64,000 nucleotides of DNA, from the NCBI GenBank assembly GCA_963848825.1, contig CAWKFA010000003.1, positions 1-64,000 of the forward strand, given 5' to 3'. This document shows, piece after piece, positions 18,545 through 27,093 of this stretch; within the stretch, counting starts at the first letter, position 1, and the number at the start of each line of letters is the position of its first letter. This DNA comes from CAVVSQ01 sp963848825. GTDB lineage: Bacteria > Planctomycetota > Planctomycetia > Gemmatales > Gemmataceae. The notes under the pieces were generated by a model that saw only the letters and a program-made list of their open reading frames with translations, ran no database searches and was not told the DNA's origin. Both the position numbers and the translations under genes were made by a program.

Positions 18545-19402
18545 GTGTTGCGTGCATTACTTCCGCTAAGATCTGTTTGGGGACCTTACGTTCTGCAGTT
18601 TGCTCTGATTTGTTCCCTTCTTTTTACACGTAGTTACGTGTGGTTTTTGGTTGGTGGCTTGATTGTTTATGAAATTGCTCGGAATTTACTATCGAGTGAG
18701 CGACGTAAGCTTGTTTTGCTTTGTTTTTATGCGATCAGATGTCGTACATATCAAGGACGCGGGTTTTCCTTGCACCTGTCGCCCCGTTTGGTCGAGAAAT
18801 TCTGCGTTTCCGACCTTCAGCATGTATGTCAGCACGAATTTGACGACGTAAAGTGCTGGTTCGGTTTCGCTCCGTCTTCGTCAGTATCCATTTATCTTTT
18901 TGAAGGCTTTTCCGAGTGCAATCGATATACCACTGTGCCCGATAGTGCTTCTTCTGATGTAGGTTTGCGATTTGTGGTAATGCCGGTTATTTCGGAGTCT
19001 CAAGATCGAATGGTCCTACGCCATGAATTAGCCCACCATTTTAGTTATTGTTTGGGTTCGCCTTTTCCTCTGTTGAAAAGCGAGGGGTTGGCTGTTTGGC
19101 TGGAATATGGTCGGGGACCGATCCCACTGGAAAGACAGGGGCTTGATTATCTAAAAGCAATCGGTGGTCTCACTGCCATCCTCGACACGATCACATTCTG
19201 TCGTCCAGAAAACCGAAGCACTCACTATCAAATTGCTGGTAGTTTCGCAGAGTTTCTAGTGGATCAGTTTGGAAAGTCTGGATACCTTTCCTTTTACGAA
19301 CATTCCCAAGAGAATACCTTTACAGAAGTATTGGAAACTCTGTCCTCGATGCGCCTAGCTGAACTTGAGACTCTGTGGACCAAAAAGAGGTTGCAAAAGT
19401 GA
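18545..19402 (+). CDS. Membrane-anchored gluzincin-like metallopeptidase, hypothetical
   Basis: Protein of 285 residues starting at GTG. One or two hydrophobic segments (VLQFALICSLLF, VWFLVGGLIVYEIA) anchor the N-terminus. The zinc motif LRHELAHHF is followed about 17 residues later by EGLAVWLEY, giving the HExxH...E arrangement of gluzincins. The remaining region resembles the lid seen in planctomycete peptidase_MA-like proteins. The pattern matches the secreted protein at 4959-5987 in active-site spacing but not in overall sequence. It is AT-rich like its island neighbours. Catalytic function is inferred from the motif alone. Confidence 0.6.
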   Translation: MLRALLPLRSVWGPYVLQFALICSLLFTRSYVWFLVGGLIVYEIARNLLSSERRKLVLLCFYAIRCRTYQGRGFSLHLSPRLVEKFCVSDLQHVCQHEFDDVKCWFGFAPSSSVSIYLFEGFSECNRYTTVPDSASSDVGLRFVVMPVISESQDRMVLRHELAHHFSYCLGSPFPLLKSEGLAVWLEYGRGPIPLERQGLDYLKAIGGLTAILDTITFCRPENRSTHYQIAGSFAEFLVDQFGKSGYLSFYEHSQENTFTEVLETLSSMRLAELETLWTKKRLQK

Positions 19403-19538
19403 GTTTTTAATGATGTAGGTGTTCCGGTTTCTGATTTGCTTGCCTCAGTCGAAAAATCCGAAAGATACTGGGTGATATCAGGTTTTGGGCTTGTGCCCTT
19501 TTCCTCCCCAGCTAACTCCAATCGCGCGATCTTCCAAT

Positions 19539-19943
19539 TCAGGTTGAACCACCACAACACAAATCTCCCCAAATCTGCCTATCAGTGGAAACCCCGACAC
19601 TTCTGTTCCTTCCGGATGGCGAAAATCGTGGCGCATGGCATCTCGTCACTTTCGAAGGCCCGACTTTGAAGTTGGCCGAGCTTTTCGAGGAGATTCTCCA
19701 GTCGGAGCCGTCTTCTCGCACAACGATATTGCAAATGAGATTGTGATAACGCTCGGGACCGGAAATGACAGGTCCATACAAGCCGTAAAAGATCTGCCCA
19801 TCCTCCAACCGTCCCTCAACCCGGAACTCGAAAGGAGTCGGGTCATTGATGTAGTTGATGGCATCTTGTTCTGATGTTTTAACATAAATGTCATCCCAAG
19901 GCGTTACGCGTATTCGGACTCCGATGCTTGCCAAGAAATTCAT
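19539..19943 (-). CDS. Hypothetical protein
   Basis: Unrecognised protein of up to 134 residues, starting MNFLASIGVRIRVTPWDDIY. The first 90 residues look like a real compact domain (DPTPFEFRVEGRLEDGQIF, GLYGPVISGPERYHNLICNI). The last 40 residues are Arg/Ser-rich and less protein-like, so a frameshift or spurious extension near the 3' end is possible. The gene is in the AT-richer island and convergent with the metallopeptidase gene. Confidence 0.45.
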   Translation of the reverse strand: MNFLASIGVRIRVTPWDDIYVKTSEQDAINYINDPTPFEFRVEGRLEDGQIFYGLYGPVISGPERYHNLICNIVVREDGSDWRISSKSSANFKVGPSKVTRCHAPRFSPSGRNRSVGVSTDRQIWGDLCCGGST

Positions 19944-20094
19944 GTGTCTAAGGTCTCCACGGATCAAGGTTTATTATAGACGTTTGTCTGCACAACGGGG
20001 GGGACTGCGAGTTTCCCTTGATGACCTCCACTCACCAGACCAGGCAACCAAGTAACAATACCAGGTGGGAACAGGTCCAGGTCAATCGTGCATT

Positions 20095-20363
20095 CGCCGG
20101 GTGCCATTGCCACACGGTACTCCGGGTGGCAATGCGAACCGTGCAGCGATTATGATTACTGCCAGGTTGGCATGGCTTTGATGTGTTCGGCAATCGGGTG
20201 GAAAAGCACGTGACCCAGGGATCGACCACGACGTCACGAAATTTGCCTACGACGGCTGATACCCGGCGACGCCCAGAGTGCTGGAAAAGAGGACCAGGAC
20301 GGTTTTCTTGACGGCGGGCTTTCCGGTATGTCTCGTCAAGCACGTTTCGTGCTCGCTGGTTAC
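20095..20363. repeat. Direct repeat, copy 2 (about 270 bp)
   Basis: Second copy of the element at 17460-17733, in the same orientation. It begins at the same base (CGCCGGGTGCCATTGCC) and ends at the same GCTCGCTGGTTAC. Together the two copies bracket the leucine-rich protein, the membrane peptidase and the hypothetical protein. Confidence 0.8.
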
Positions 20364-20453
20364 GAAAATCTTACCCAAGCCAACATGGTTGGTTGCCGCT
20401 GCAAATCGAGTCCAAGCGGTTGCAAAAGACATTACGGCGTCAATCCGTTTCCT

Positions 20454-20630
20454 TTAAGGCACGGGCGACTTATGCCGGAGAGGAACAAAGCGGATTTCCA
20501 CCCGTCGGTTGACGGCTGTAGCAATGCGGCGAAGCATACTCAGGGAATGGCCTTCATAATCGGCGTCCTCAAGCAGGCAGATAACCGATGCGGTTGTCCC
20601 TACGAGTTTGGCCAGTTGCCGCTGCCACCG
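20454..20630 (-). pseudogene. Truncated XRE-family helix-turn-helix regulator
   Basis: The minus strand encodes the C-terminal two-thirds of an HTH_3 domain: WQRQLAKLVGTTASVICLLE followed by DADYEGHSLSMLRRIATAVN and RRVEIRFVPL, ending at a stop at 20454-20456. The pattern (recognition helix, then the YEGHSL-x2-LRRIA segment) is that of small XRE regulators, often antitoxins. The N-terminal third and start codon are missing because a palindromic repeat begins at about 20630. No partner toxin is seen. This is a remnant rather than a working gene. Confidence 0.6.
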
Positions 20631-20840
20631 AAGGTGTTATATCCCAAAGCCCAGGGTCGCGCGAGCGCACCCTGGGGTCATAACGCGGAGAGGGGCCCAT
20701 ACCCTGAAAGGGTTAGATCACCCTGTCGGCGGGCGGTGATGTAACACCTTCGGTGTAAAAATGTGGTCGTGGGTTGGGAACCCAGCGTGCGCTATCGCGA
20801 CGCTGGGCTTTGGGATGGAACACCTTTGGTGTAAAAATGC
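20627..20840. repeat. Cluster of palindromic intergenic repeats
   Basis: Contains two related long inverted motifs (CCCAAAGCCCAGGGTCGCGC with CACCCTGGG, and ACCCAGCGTGCGC with GCGACGCTGGGCTTTGGG). Short hairpins ACACC-TTC-GGTGT (20744-20756) and ACACC-TTT-GGTGT (20820-20832), each followed by AAAAATG, mark unit ends. A third GGTGTTATATCC edge truncates the XRE gene. It looks like a nest of dispersed palindromic elements with no coding content. Confidence 0.6.
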
Positions 20841-20899
20841 AGGGGAACAGAGGGGAAAACGTGACGTGCACGCTTATTAATGATGTCGCTCAGCATGAC

Positions 20900-20961
20900 G
20901 ACCCAATCCGGCGGATGAGCCACCCAAGCTCATGAAAGACAACCACACCTTGTCCGGTTAA
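20900..20961 (+). pseudogene. 3' tip of a second copy of the zinc-ribbon membrane protein gene
   Basis: The stretch reads RPNPADEPPKLMKDNHTLSG and a stop. Its last 14 residues are identical to the end of the protein at 15783-16271, although the DNA differs at five third-codon positions. An in-frame stop lies just upstream of 20900, so only the tip survives. It marks the right edge of the accessory island. Confidence 0.6.
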
Positions 20962-20995
20962 GAACCCAGCCGAAAAGCCGAGCATTTCAAGCGTG

Positions 20996-21960
20996 TTACC
21001 GGCGGAATGGCAACCGGGAAAAGATCCATGCGGACGTGCGTTGTTCTCCCCAGCGTATGCCGCCGGCGCCGTCGCTTCCCAGGAAACCCAAGTGGCCGCC
21101 CTTGGGCACCAGATCGACCTGGATGTGCGCATGGCCTTGCAATCCTGCCAACGGCTCGACGGGAATGTAGGGGTCGTCGCGTGCACTCAGAATATAAGTC
21201 GGGACCGCAATCGTGGGAACCAAGGGCAAGGAGGAAGCGCGGCGGTAGTAGTCCAGGGCGTCGGCAAAGCCGCCGGCGGGCGCGGTGTAAATCTCATCGA
21301 AGAGCCGCATGGTGAGGCGACGTGGAAACTGGGGCAGCGGCAGATCGGGATAAACCATGTGATGTTGCCGGAGCTGCCGGTGCAGGTTGCGGGCATAATA
21401 ACGATCGTAAAACGGCAGTCGCGCCAGCATGGCGCTGCACCAGACCAAATCGACGGGCGGCGAAATGGCGGCCACCGCCGCGAGCATCGGTAGCGGCTTT
21501 ACCGCTGCGTCCGCGGCCAGGTTGAGAACGATGTTGCCACCCAGAGAAAAGCCCACCAGGAACAGCGGCGACGCCGGTATTTTCAGGTGCAGGTATTTCG
21601 CCACGGCGCGGACGTCGGGGCGCAGGCAGCGTTGTAGAGGCGTCGCGCCAGGCGGGCACCCGCTCCAGTGCCGCGGAGATCGACGCGCACTACCCGCAAG
21701 CCCCTGCGCTGAACACGGTTCGTGAGGCGCTGCATCATGGCCGAGCGATGGCTGCCTCCAAGGCCATGGACAAGCAGAATGACCGGATCGCCCTGTTGCC
21801 AGCCGGGCGGCGTCGTTTCGTGGATCGCCAGCGCGTCCCCGTCGGGCAAGGGGACGACCTCGGTGTGCGTCGGCAAAAGTACGCGCGGCCCTTTCCAGAG
21901 GTTGCCGAGAATTGTCTGAACGTGAGGATTGCCAAGGAAAGGCAGGGGGCGGAAGGTCAT
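20996..21960 (-). CDS. YheT family alpha/beta hydrolase, frameshifted
   Basis: Alpha/beta hydrolase of the YheT type, about 320 residues when repaired. Hallmarks in order: FLGNPHVQTILGNLWKG near the N-terminus, oxyanion motif LVHGLGGSHRS, nucleophile elbow GFSLGGN, acid residue in SARDDPY and catalytic His in KGGHLGFLG. The start MTFRPLPFLGNPH at 21960 avoids overlap with tyrS, which ends at 21974. Near 21630 one C is missing in a CCCC run; adding it joins LARRLYNA to CAPDVRAVAKYLHL. It is the last gene of the ffh-to-tyrS cluster. Esterase activity is presumed; the physiological substrate of YheT proteins is not established. Confidence 0.82.
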
Positions 21961-21973
21961 AAGTTGATTAATA

Positions 21974-23190
21974 TCAAAAGTGCAGCCTGGCGATCTTGCG
22001 ATTTCCCATCCGAATGATGAGCCCGTCTGCACCCGGCAGCGTCCCTTTCGGATCGGCTACCTTGACGCGCTCGGGGCCAACGTTCACGCCGCCGCCCTCA
22101 ATGGCCCGGCGAGCCTCGTTGTTCGATTTGGCCCATCCCAACAAGACAATCAGCTTCGACACCAGGATGCTGCCATCAGTGAGCTCACTGGCGGGCACGT
22201 GAAACTCCGCGATCTCCGTGGGGTCCTCGCGCCGCGAGAATTTCTTGAGCCACTCGGCCCCGCCTCTTCCGCCGCCGGGGGACCGTAATAAAAAGTCACG
22301 ATGTCCTTGCCAAGAGTCAATTTGGCATCGCGCGGATTGCCCTTGTTCGCATCGGTGAGGACCGCGATCTCCGCGTCGGTGCGATTCGTGAGCAATGCGA
22401 ACCACTCGCGCATGATTTCATCCGGGATGCTCATGGTTTTGTCCAGCATCTCCTGGGGCTTCTCGGCCACGCCGATGTAGTTGCCCAGGCTTTTGCCCAT
22501 GCGGCGCACGCCGTCGAGGCCGCGCAGAATCGGCAGCGTCAGGCAAATCTGCGGCTCCTGGCCCTTGCCGGCCTGCAGGTCGCGGGCGACCATCAGGCTG
22601 AAAAGCTGCTCGCTACCGCCCAGCTCGATATCGGCCTTGACCTCGACCGAGTCCCACCCCTGCATCAGCGGGTAAAGACATTCATGAAGGTGGATGGCGA
22701 TGCCGGCCTGGCGCCTTTTGGTGAAATCGTCGCGTTCCAGCATGCGCTGAATGGTGATTTTGCTCGTGAGCTCCAGGACGTCGAGGAAACGGAACTTGCC
22801 GAACCAGTCGCCGTTGTGCGTCACCTCGGTCTTGTCGATGTCGATGATTTTGCTGATTTGTTTGAGGTAATCGCAGCGCGTTGGCCTGCACCTGTTCCGC
22901 GGTGAGCCGGGGCGCGTCTGGTCCCGGCCGCTGGGGTCGCCGACCAGTGCCGTGTAGTTGCCGATAATCAGCACGGCCTGGTGGCCCAGCTCCTGAAACA
23001 AGCGCAGCTTGCGCAAGGGGACGGTATGTCCCAGGTGGACGTCGATGCCGGTGGGATCGATGCCATACTTGATCCGCAGGGGCTGGCCTGTCTTCAGGCT
23101 GCGCTCGAGTTTCTTGACCAGCTCCTCCTCGGGAACGATCTGGTGTACTCCCCGGCGAATCAGTTCGAGTTGTTCCTGGACGGGTTTCAT
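21974..23190 (-). CDS. tyrS: Tyrosyl-tRNA synthetase, frameshifted
   Basis: Class I aminoacyl-tRNA synthetase charging tRNA-Tyr, about 405 residues when repaired. The HIGH motif is HLGHT at residues 52-56 (DPTGIDVHLGHT), the KMSKS-type loop is RRMGKSLGN, and a C-terminal S4 RNA-binding domain (SKLIVLLGWAKSNNEARRAI) is present, as in the longer TyrZ-like form. Frame breaks: a missing C near 22908 compensated by an extra base near 22872 (between them the correct reading is RLTAEQVQANAL), and a missing G in a GGGG run near 22260 before AEWLKKFSRRED. Three independent breaks in an essential enzyme point to sequencing error. It starts 12 bases after yraN. Confidence 0.9.
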
Positions 23191-23202
23191 GGTGCGGGCC
23201 GG

Positions 23203-23595
23203 TTAGAAGTTGTAATCGCCGACGGCATCGAAAGCGTGTTTCAGGTGCTGGAAGTCAGGCTTGTTGTCGCCCCGCGGCCAGCTAACCGTGAGGACGTCGA
23301 ATCGGGCGGCGTGCTTCAGGAGTTTTTTTTGCTTGAGAAAGAAGAGGGCCAGCCGGGAGAGACGGCGCTGCTTGGTCATATCGACGGAGGCCGCTGGACC
23401 GGTATGCTCGGAGTCCTCCGTGGAGCGAACCTCGGCGAACACGATGCAGTCACGGTCCAGGGCGATGATATCGAGCTCGCCAAGCTGGCAGGTATAATTG
23501 CGAACGAGGATGCGGTAGCCCAGGCGCCTCATAAAACGCGCCGCCTCCCGTTCGGCGCGCGTACCGAACCAGCGGCGCCACCAAGGTTTTGGCAT
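23203..23595 (-). CDS. YraN/UPF0102 family nuclease-like protein
   Basis: Protein of 130 residues with the UPF0102 restriction-endonuclease-like fold: GTRAEREAARFMRRLGYRIL, then the motif GELDIIALD and VFAEVRS (the D...ExK-like core, with Arg in place of the second Lys). Family members are small proteins of uncertain function, usually close to rplS or rnhB, as here. It lies between rplS and tyrS with short gaps, consistent with one operon. Confidence 0.88.
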   Translation of the reverse strand: MPKPWWRRWFGTRAEREAARFMRRLGYRILVRNYTCQLGELDIIALDRDCIVFAEVRSTEDSEHTGPAASVDMTKQRRLSRLALFFLKQKKLLKHAARFDVLTVSWPRGDNKPDFQHLKHAFDAVGDYNF

Positions 23596-23621
23596 CTTGG
23601 TTATCTTTCTGCAACCGCAAG

Positions 23622-24008
23622 CTACTGAGCCGGAGCCGCGGCTTCGGTGCCCGATTTCCCTTTGACCCGTTCGCGCAAGCGTGTCGATTTGCCGACGCGG
23701 TCGCGCTGATAGTACAGCTTGGCGCGGCGGACCTTTCCGGTACGCTTGACTTCGATCTTGGAGATTTTGGGAGAATTGAGCGGGAACATGCGTTCGACGC
23801 CTTCCCCTTGCACGATGCGGCGCACGGTAAACATCTCGCGCATGCCGTCGCCTTTCATGGCGATGACCAGGCCGGCGAAGACCTGCGTGCGTTGTTTTTC
23901 CCCTTCCAGGATGACCTGGTGAACTTCCACCTGGTCGCCGATGGTGAAGGTCGCGGCGTCTTTCTTGATTTGCGTCGCCTCCACCAGGGCCATCAGTTTA
24001 TTTTGCAT
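23622..24008 (-). CDS. rplS: 50S ribosomal protein L19
   Basis: Ribosomal protein of 128 residues at the 30S-50S interface. Diagnostic segments are GDQVEVHQVILEGEKQRTQV, FAGLVIAMKG, GVERMFPLNSPKISKIEV and RRAKLYYQRDRVGKSTRLRE. The C-terminus has a short Ala/Gln extension. Its start overlaps the end of trmD by 11 bases, consistent with translational coupling in the classic ffh-rpsP-trmD-rplS order. Confidence 0.97.
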   Translation of the reverse strand: MQNKLMALVEATQIKKDAATFTIGDQVEVHQVILEGEKQRTQVFAGLVIAMKGDGMREMFTVRRIVQGEGVERMFPLNSPKISKIEVKRTGKVRRAKLYYQRDRVGKSTRLRERVKGKSGTEAAAPAQ

Positions 24009-24705
24009 CTTGGTCTCCGTTTTCGGTTAAAGTCGTTTCGTGGTTTATCGTTTGACCGCGGGCGTCGGATTCCTGCCGGCGCCAGCGGGCGATGGCCTTG
24101 TGGTCCCCGCTAAGTAAGACTTCCGGCACGGCCATATCTTTGAAAACACGGGGCTTGGTATATTGCGGATACTCCAGGCGGCCCGGGATGCTATGCGATT
24201 CCTCGGTCACGCTATTTTCGTCCCCCAGGACGCCGGGCACGTAGCGGACCACGCTATCAATCACCACCATGGCGGGAACTTCGCCGCCATTGCAGACAAA
24301 ATCGCCGATCGAAATCTCGCGCGGTTTAAGGCTGAGCCGAACCCGTTCGTCAAAGCCCTCGTAGCGGCCGCACAGGAGCAACAAACGCTTGTGCCCCGCC
24401 AGTTCCTTGACAACGGCCTGCGTAAGCCGGCTGCCACCCGGAGTCAAAAGCACCAGCAGACCTGGGTCGGCTGCCTGCCGCTGCACCGCCTCGACCGCCG
24501 CGAACACGGGTTCCGGCATGATCACCATGCCCGGGCCGCCGCCGAACGGCCGATCATCCACCTTTTTATGCTTGCCGGCGGCCCAGTCCCGAATATTCCA
24601 GAGATTAATCTCCACGAGCCCGGCATTGAGCGCGAGCTTCAGAATACTCTGCGTGAAGTAGCCCTGAAAAATATCCGGAAACAGGGTTAGTACGTCGAAA
24701 CGCAT
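23998..24705 (-). CDS. trmD: tRNA (guanine-N1)-methyltransferase
   Basis: SPOUT-class enzyme that makes m1G37 in tRNAs using S-adenosylmethionine and prevents frameshifting. It has 235 residues. Trefoil-knot motifs are present: DDRPFGGGPGMV, LLLCGRYEGFDERV, ISIGDFVCNGGEVPAMV and PQYTKPRVFKDM. Standard length and intact. RimM, which commonly sits between rpsP and trmD, is absent here; trmD follows rpsP after 31 bases. Confidence 0.97.
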   Translation of the reverse strand: MRFDVLTLFPDIFQGYFTQSILKLALNAGLVEINLWNIRDWAAGKHKKVDDRPFGGGPGMVIMPEPVFAAVEAVQRQAADPGLLVLLTPGGSRLTQAVVKELAGHKRLLLLCGRYEGFDERVRLSLKPREISIGDFVCNGGEVPAMVVIDSVVRYVPGVLGDENSVTEESHSIPGRLEYPQYTKPRVFKDMAVPEVLLSGDHKAIARWRRQESDARGQTINHETTLTENGDQDAK

Positions 24706-24736
24706 GTTGGGGTGGCGTACCTTCGCGACGCTACAA

Positions 24737-25023
24737 TTACGCGCTCGGCGCAGGCGCCTCGGCCGCCGCCGTTTCTTGTTTCTTCATGTATTTATTATAA
24801 AGAGTTGTCACTCTTTCGGAGGGCAGGGCACCGACGCTCCGCCAGTACTGATAGCGCTCCGGGTTCAATTTGATCCTGTTTTCCTTGATGGTGACCATGG
24901 GATCGTAGGTCCCAAGTTCCTCGAGGATGCGTCCATCGCGCGGCTGCCGCGAGTCAATGGCGACGATGCGGAAGAAGGGCCGATGCTTGCGCCCATCATT
25001 TTCATGCGAATTCGAACTGCCAC
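24737..25023 (-). CDS. rpsP: 30S ribosomal protein S16, with a one-base frameshift
   Basis: From a GTG at 25023 the minus strand reads MAVRIRMKMMG, then after a one-base shift at 24990/24991 KHRPFFRIVAIDSRQPRDGR and ILEELGTYDPM, ending AEAPAPSA at a TAA (24737-24739). This is S16 at about 95 residues. Inserting one C (GGGCCGCAAG) restores a single frame. It sits in the conserved position between ffh and trmD. Because S16 is indispensable, the break is almost certainly an error in the sequence. The opposite strand carries a long open frame here that is only a shadow. Confidence 0.9.
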
Positions 25024-25075
25024 GATTGCACCTTTCCGCGCGGCCCTGTGGGACCGTGCTACCTTGGGTTGGTTA

Positions 25076-26548
25076 CTATCTTTTTTTGCGTTTCTTTTTA
25101 CGTTCTTCGGCGCGTTCCTTGGGAGTTTTACGGTGCCCGGTGCCGATTTTATTTTTCGGCATCGTGGCGCCTGGCTGAAACATGCCCGATTGGCCCATGC
25201 CCGTCAACATCTTTACGCGTTGAAACATGGACATCTGGGCCATCTGCCGCATGATCGTGCGGACCTGGTCAAACTGATTCAGGAACTGCTTGATCTCGTG
25301 AGGTTCGGTGCCGCTGCCCGCGGCGATGCGGCGGCGGCGGCCAATATCGATAAGGTCAGGATCGTCGCGCTCTGCGCGGGTCATCGAATCGATCATGCCC
25401 TTGATGCGCTTGAGGGCGTCTTCAGGGTCCTCCCCTTCGGGAATCATTTGGCCCATGCCGGGCATTTGCGCCATCAAATCGCGCATGTTCCCCATCTTGG
25501 CCATCATCTCGAACTGCTTGCGGAAGTCGTCGAGTGAAAAACTTCCCTTTTCAAGCTTGGCCTGCTGTCGCTGGATTTCTTCCTGGCTCAACTCAGACTG
25601 GACGCGCTGTACTTTTTCGATGACCCCCATGATATCGCCCTGGCCCATGATCCTTTGGGCCATGCGCTCGGGGTTGAATACTTCGAGGGCCTGCAGTTTT
25701 TCGCCGACGCCCACGAATTTAATGGGGACGTTGGTGACTTCCTTGATGGAAAGCGCCGCGCCGCCGCGTGCATCCCCGTCAAGCTTCGTGAGAATCACGC
25801 CGTTCAGATCGAGGGCCTCGTCGAAAGCCTTGGAGCTATGCACCGCATCCTGGCCGGTCATCGCGTCGCAGACCAAAAAGACGTCGTCGGGTTTGACGAG
25901 CTTATCGATCTGCTTGAGTTCGTCCATCGGCATTTCGGCGATGTGCAGCCGGCCGGCGGTATCGAGGATCACGGTGTCGATCAGCGTCTTTTTCGCGTGG
26001 GCCACGGCATTGCGGCATACATCGACCGGACTGGGCCCTTTGCCGTCCGCGCCGACGGCGCCTTCGCTATAGAAGGCGATGCCCAGCTGTTCGCTCAGGA
26101 CCCGCAGTTGCTCGACCGCGGCGGGGCGCTGCAAGTCGGCCGCGACCAGCATCGGCTTGCGACCGTGCTGCTCGCGCAGCAGCAAGGCCAGCTTGCCGGC
26201 GGTCGTGGTTTTGCCGCTACCTTGCAGGCCGCACAACATCAAGACGGTGGGGCGGTCCTTGGCGAAGTGGAAGCGATTGTCCACCGGGCCCATGAGCTCG
26301 ACGAGCTCGGCATAAATAATCTGAACGATCTGCTCGCTGGGGTCGAGCCTGCTGAGCACGTCTTTGCCGAGGGCTTTTTCGGTGACGCGCTCGATGAATT
26401 CATTGGCGACCGTGAAATTGACGTCGGCTTCCAGAAGCGCAGTGCGTACCTGACCCAGGCCTTCCCTGACGTTGGCCTCGGTCAAACGGCCACGGCCGCG
26501 CAAACGCTTGAGCGCGTCGGTCAGGCCCCTGGAAATGCCTTCAAACAT
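25076..26548 (-). CDS. ffh: Signal recognition particle protein Ffh (SRP54)
   Basis: GTPase that binds signal sequences and 4.5S RNA and targets ribosomes to FtsY at the membrane. It has 490 residues from the start MFEGISRGLTDALKRLRG; an upstream in-frame ATG at 26593 would add an unlikely extension. The N domain is followed by the G domain, with the P-loop LQGSGKTTTAGKLA near residue 104, DTAGRLHI and TKLDGDARGG. The methionine-rich M domain then runs from about residue 325 (MGNMRDLMAQMPGMGQM, IRQMAQMSMFQRVKMLTGM). The tail is very basic (KKRKKR). First gene of the cluster with rpsP, trmD, rplS, yraN, tyrS and yheT. Confidence 0.97.
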   Translation of the reverse strand: MFEGISRGLTDALKRLRGRGRLTEANVREGLGQVRTALLEADVNFTVANEFIERVTEKALGKDVLSRLDPSEQIVQIIYAELVELMGPVDNRFHFAKDRPTVLMLCGLQGSGKTTTAGKLALLLREQHGRKPMLVAADLQRPAAVEQLRVLSEQLGIAFYSEGAVGADGKGPSPVDVCRNAVAHAKKTLIDTVILDTAGRLHIAEMPMDELKQIDKLVKPDDVFLVCDAMTGQDAVHSSKAFDEALDLNGVILTKLDGDARGGAALSIKEVTNVPIKFVGVGEKLQALEVFNPERMAQRIMGQGDIMGVIEKVQRVQSELSQEEIQRQQAKLEKGSFSLDDFRKQFEMMAKMGNMRDLMAQMPGMGQMIPEGEDPEDALKRIKGMIDSMTRAERDDPDLIDIGRRRRIAAGSGTEPHEIKQFLNQFDQVRTIMRQMAQMSMFQRVKMLTGMGQSGMFQPGATMPKNKIGTGHRKTPKERAEERKKKRKKR

Positions 26549-26626
26549 GAATCTGTCCCGTAACCGCGCGATCCATCCGGCGCGGGTTGCCACCGTTCGA
26601 GAACGTAAACCGTGAATTATAGAAAA

Positions 26627-27019
26627 TCAATCGAGATCGGACAACTTGATCCGGCTCAAGGTCTTGCGGACGTGATCCGCCGATTCCTGGCAGATCTGGG
26701 CAAGCTTGCGTTGCAGGGAAGTGTGGGGATCGTCGAGGCAAACGGGAGCAAAGCCGCGAATGGGCCCATCCACCGCCTCGAGGATCTCCAGCATGGAGAT
26801 TTCGGTAGCCGGCCGGGCCAGGCGATAACCTCCGTTGGGGCCTTTGACGGAAAGAAGAACCTGCGCGGAGACGAGCGGCTTGAGGACCTTGAGGAGAAAG
26901 CGTTCGGGAATGCCGCGTTTTTCCGCAATGATGTGGGAAGCGGTGGGGGTTTCGTGTTTTAAGCCGGCCATGAAGGAGGCCGCGTTGAGCGCATAGCTGG
27001 ACGCACGAGTAAGCTTCAT
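26627..27019 (-). CDS. Rrf2 family transcriptional regulator
   Basis: Winged-helix regulator of 130 residues: MKLTRASSYALNAASFMAGL, ETPTASHIIAEKRGIPERFL, then the wing VKGPNGGYRLARPATEISML. Only two cysteines follow the wing (CLDD and QICQES), not the three-cysteine set that binds a cluster in IscR, so iron-sulfur sensing is uncertain. The start at 27019 (MKLTR) is the conserved one; a longer frame to 27094 lacks support. A CAACCCTA/TAGGGTTG inverted repeat 75 bases upstream is a candidate self-operator. It precedes ffh by 79 bases on the same strand. Confidence 0.88.
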   Translation of the reverse strand: MKLTRASSYALNAASFMAGLKHETPTASHIIAEKRGIPERFLLKVLKPLVSAQVLLSVKGPNGGYRLARPATEISMLEILEAVDGPIRGFAPVCLDDPHTSLQRKLAQICQESADHVRKTLSRIKLSDLD

Positions 27020-27093
27020 GCAACTTCGCCAGCGCCGGTTTTGGCCGGCGAACGGCGCTCCTTCGGAGTAGGGTAGGGGGGATCCGCGGCGCA

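Noticed and set aside
20328..20744. 138-codon plus-strand frame starting in the direct repeat
   Set aside because: It runs through the repeat, the antisense strand of the XRE remnant and the palindromic cluster, so it is unlikely to be a real gene.
24704..25537. 277-codon open frame on the plus strand across rpsP and ffh
   Set aside because: It is antisense to the conserved rpsP and ffh sequences and its translation (His, Arg and Ala-rich) resembles no protein; the frame is open only because of GC-rich codon bias.
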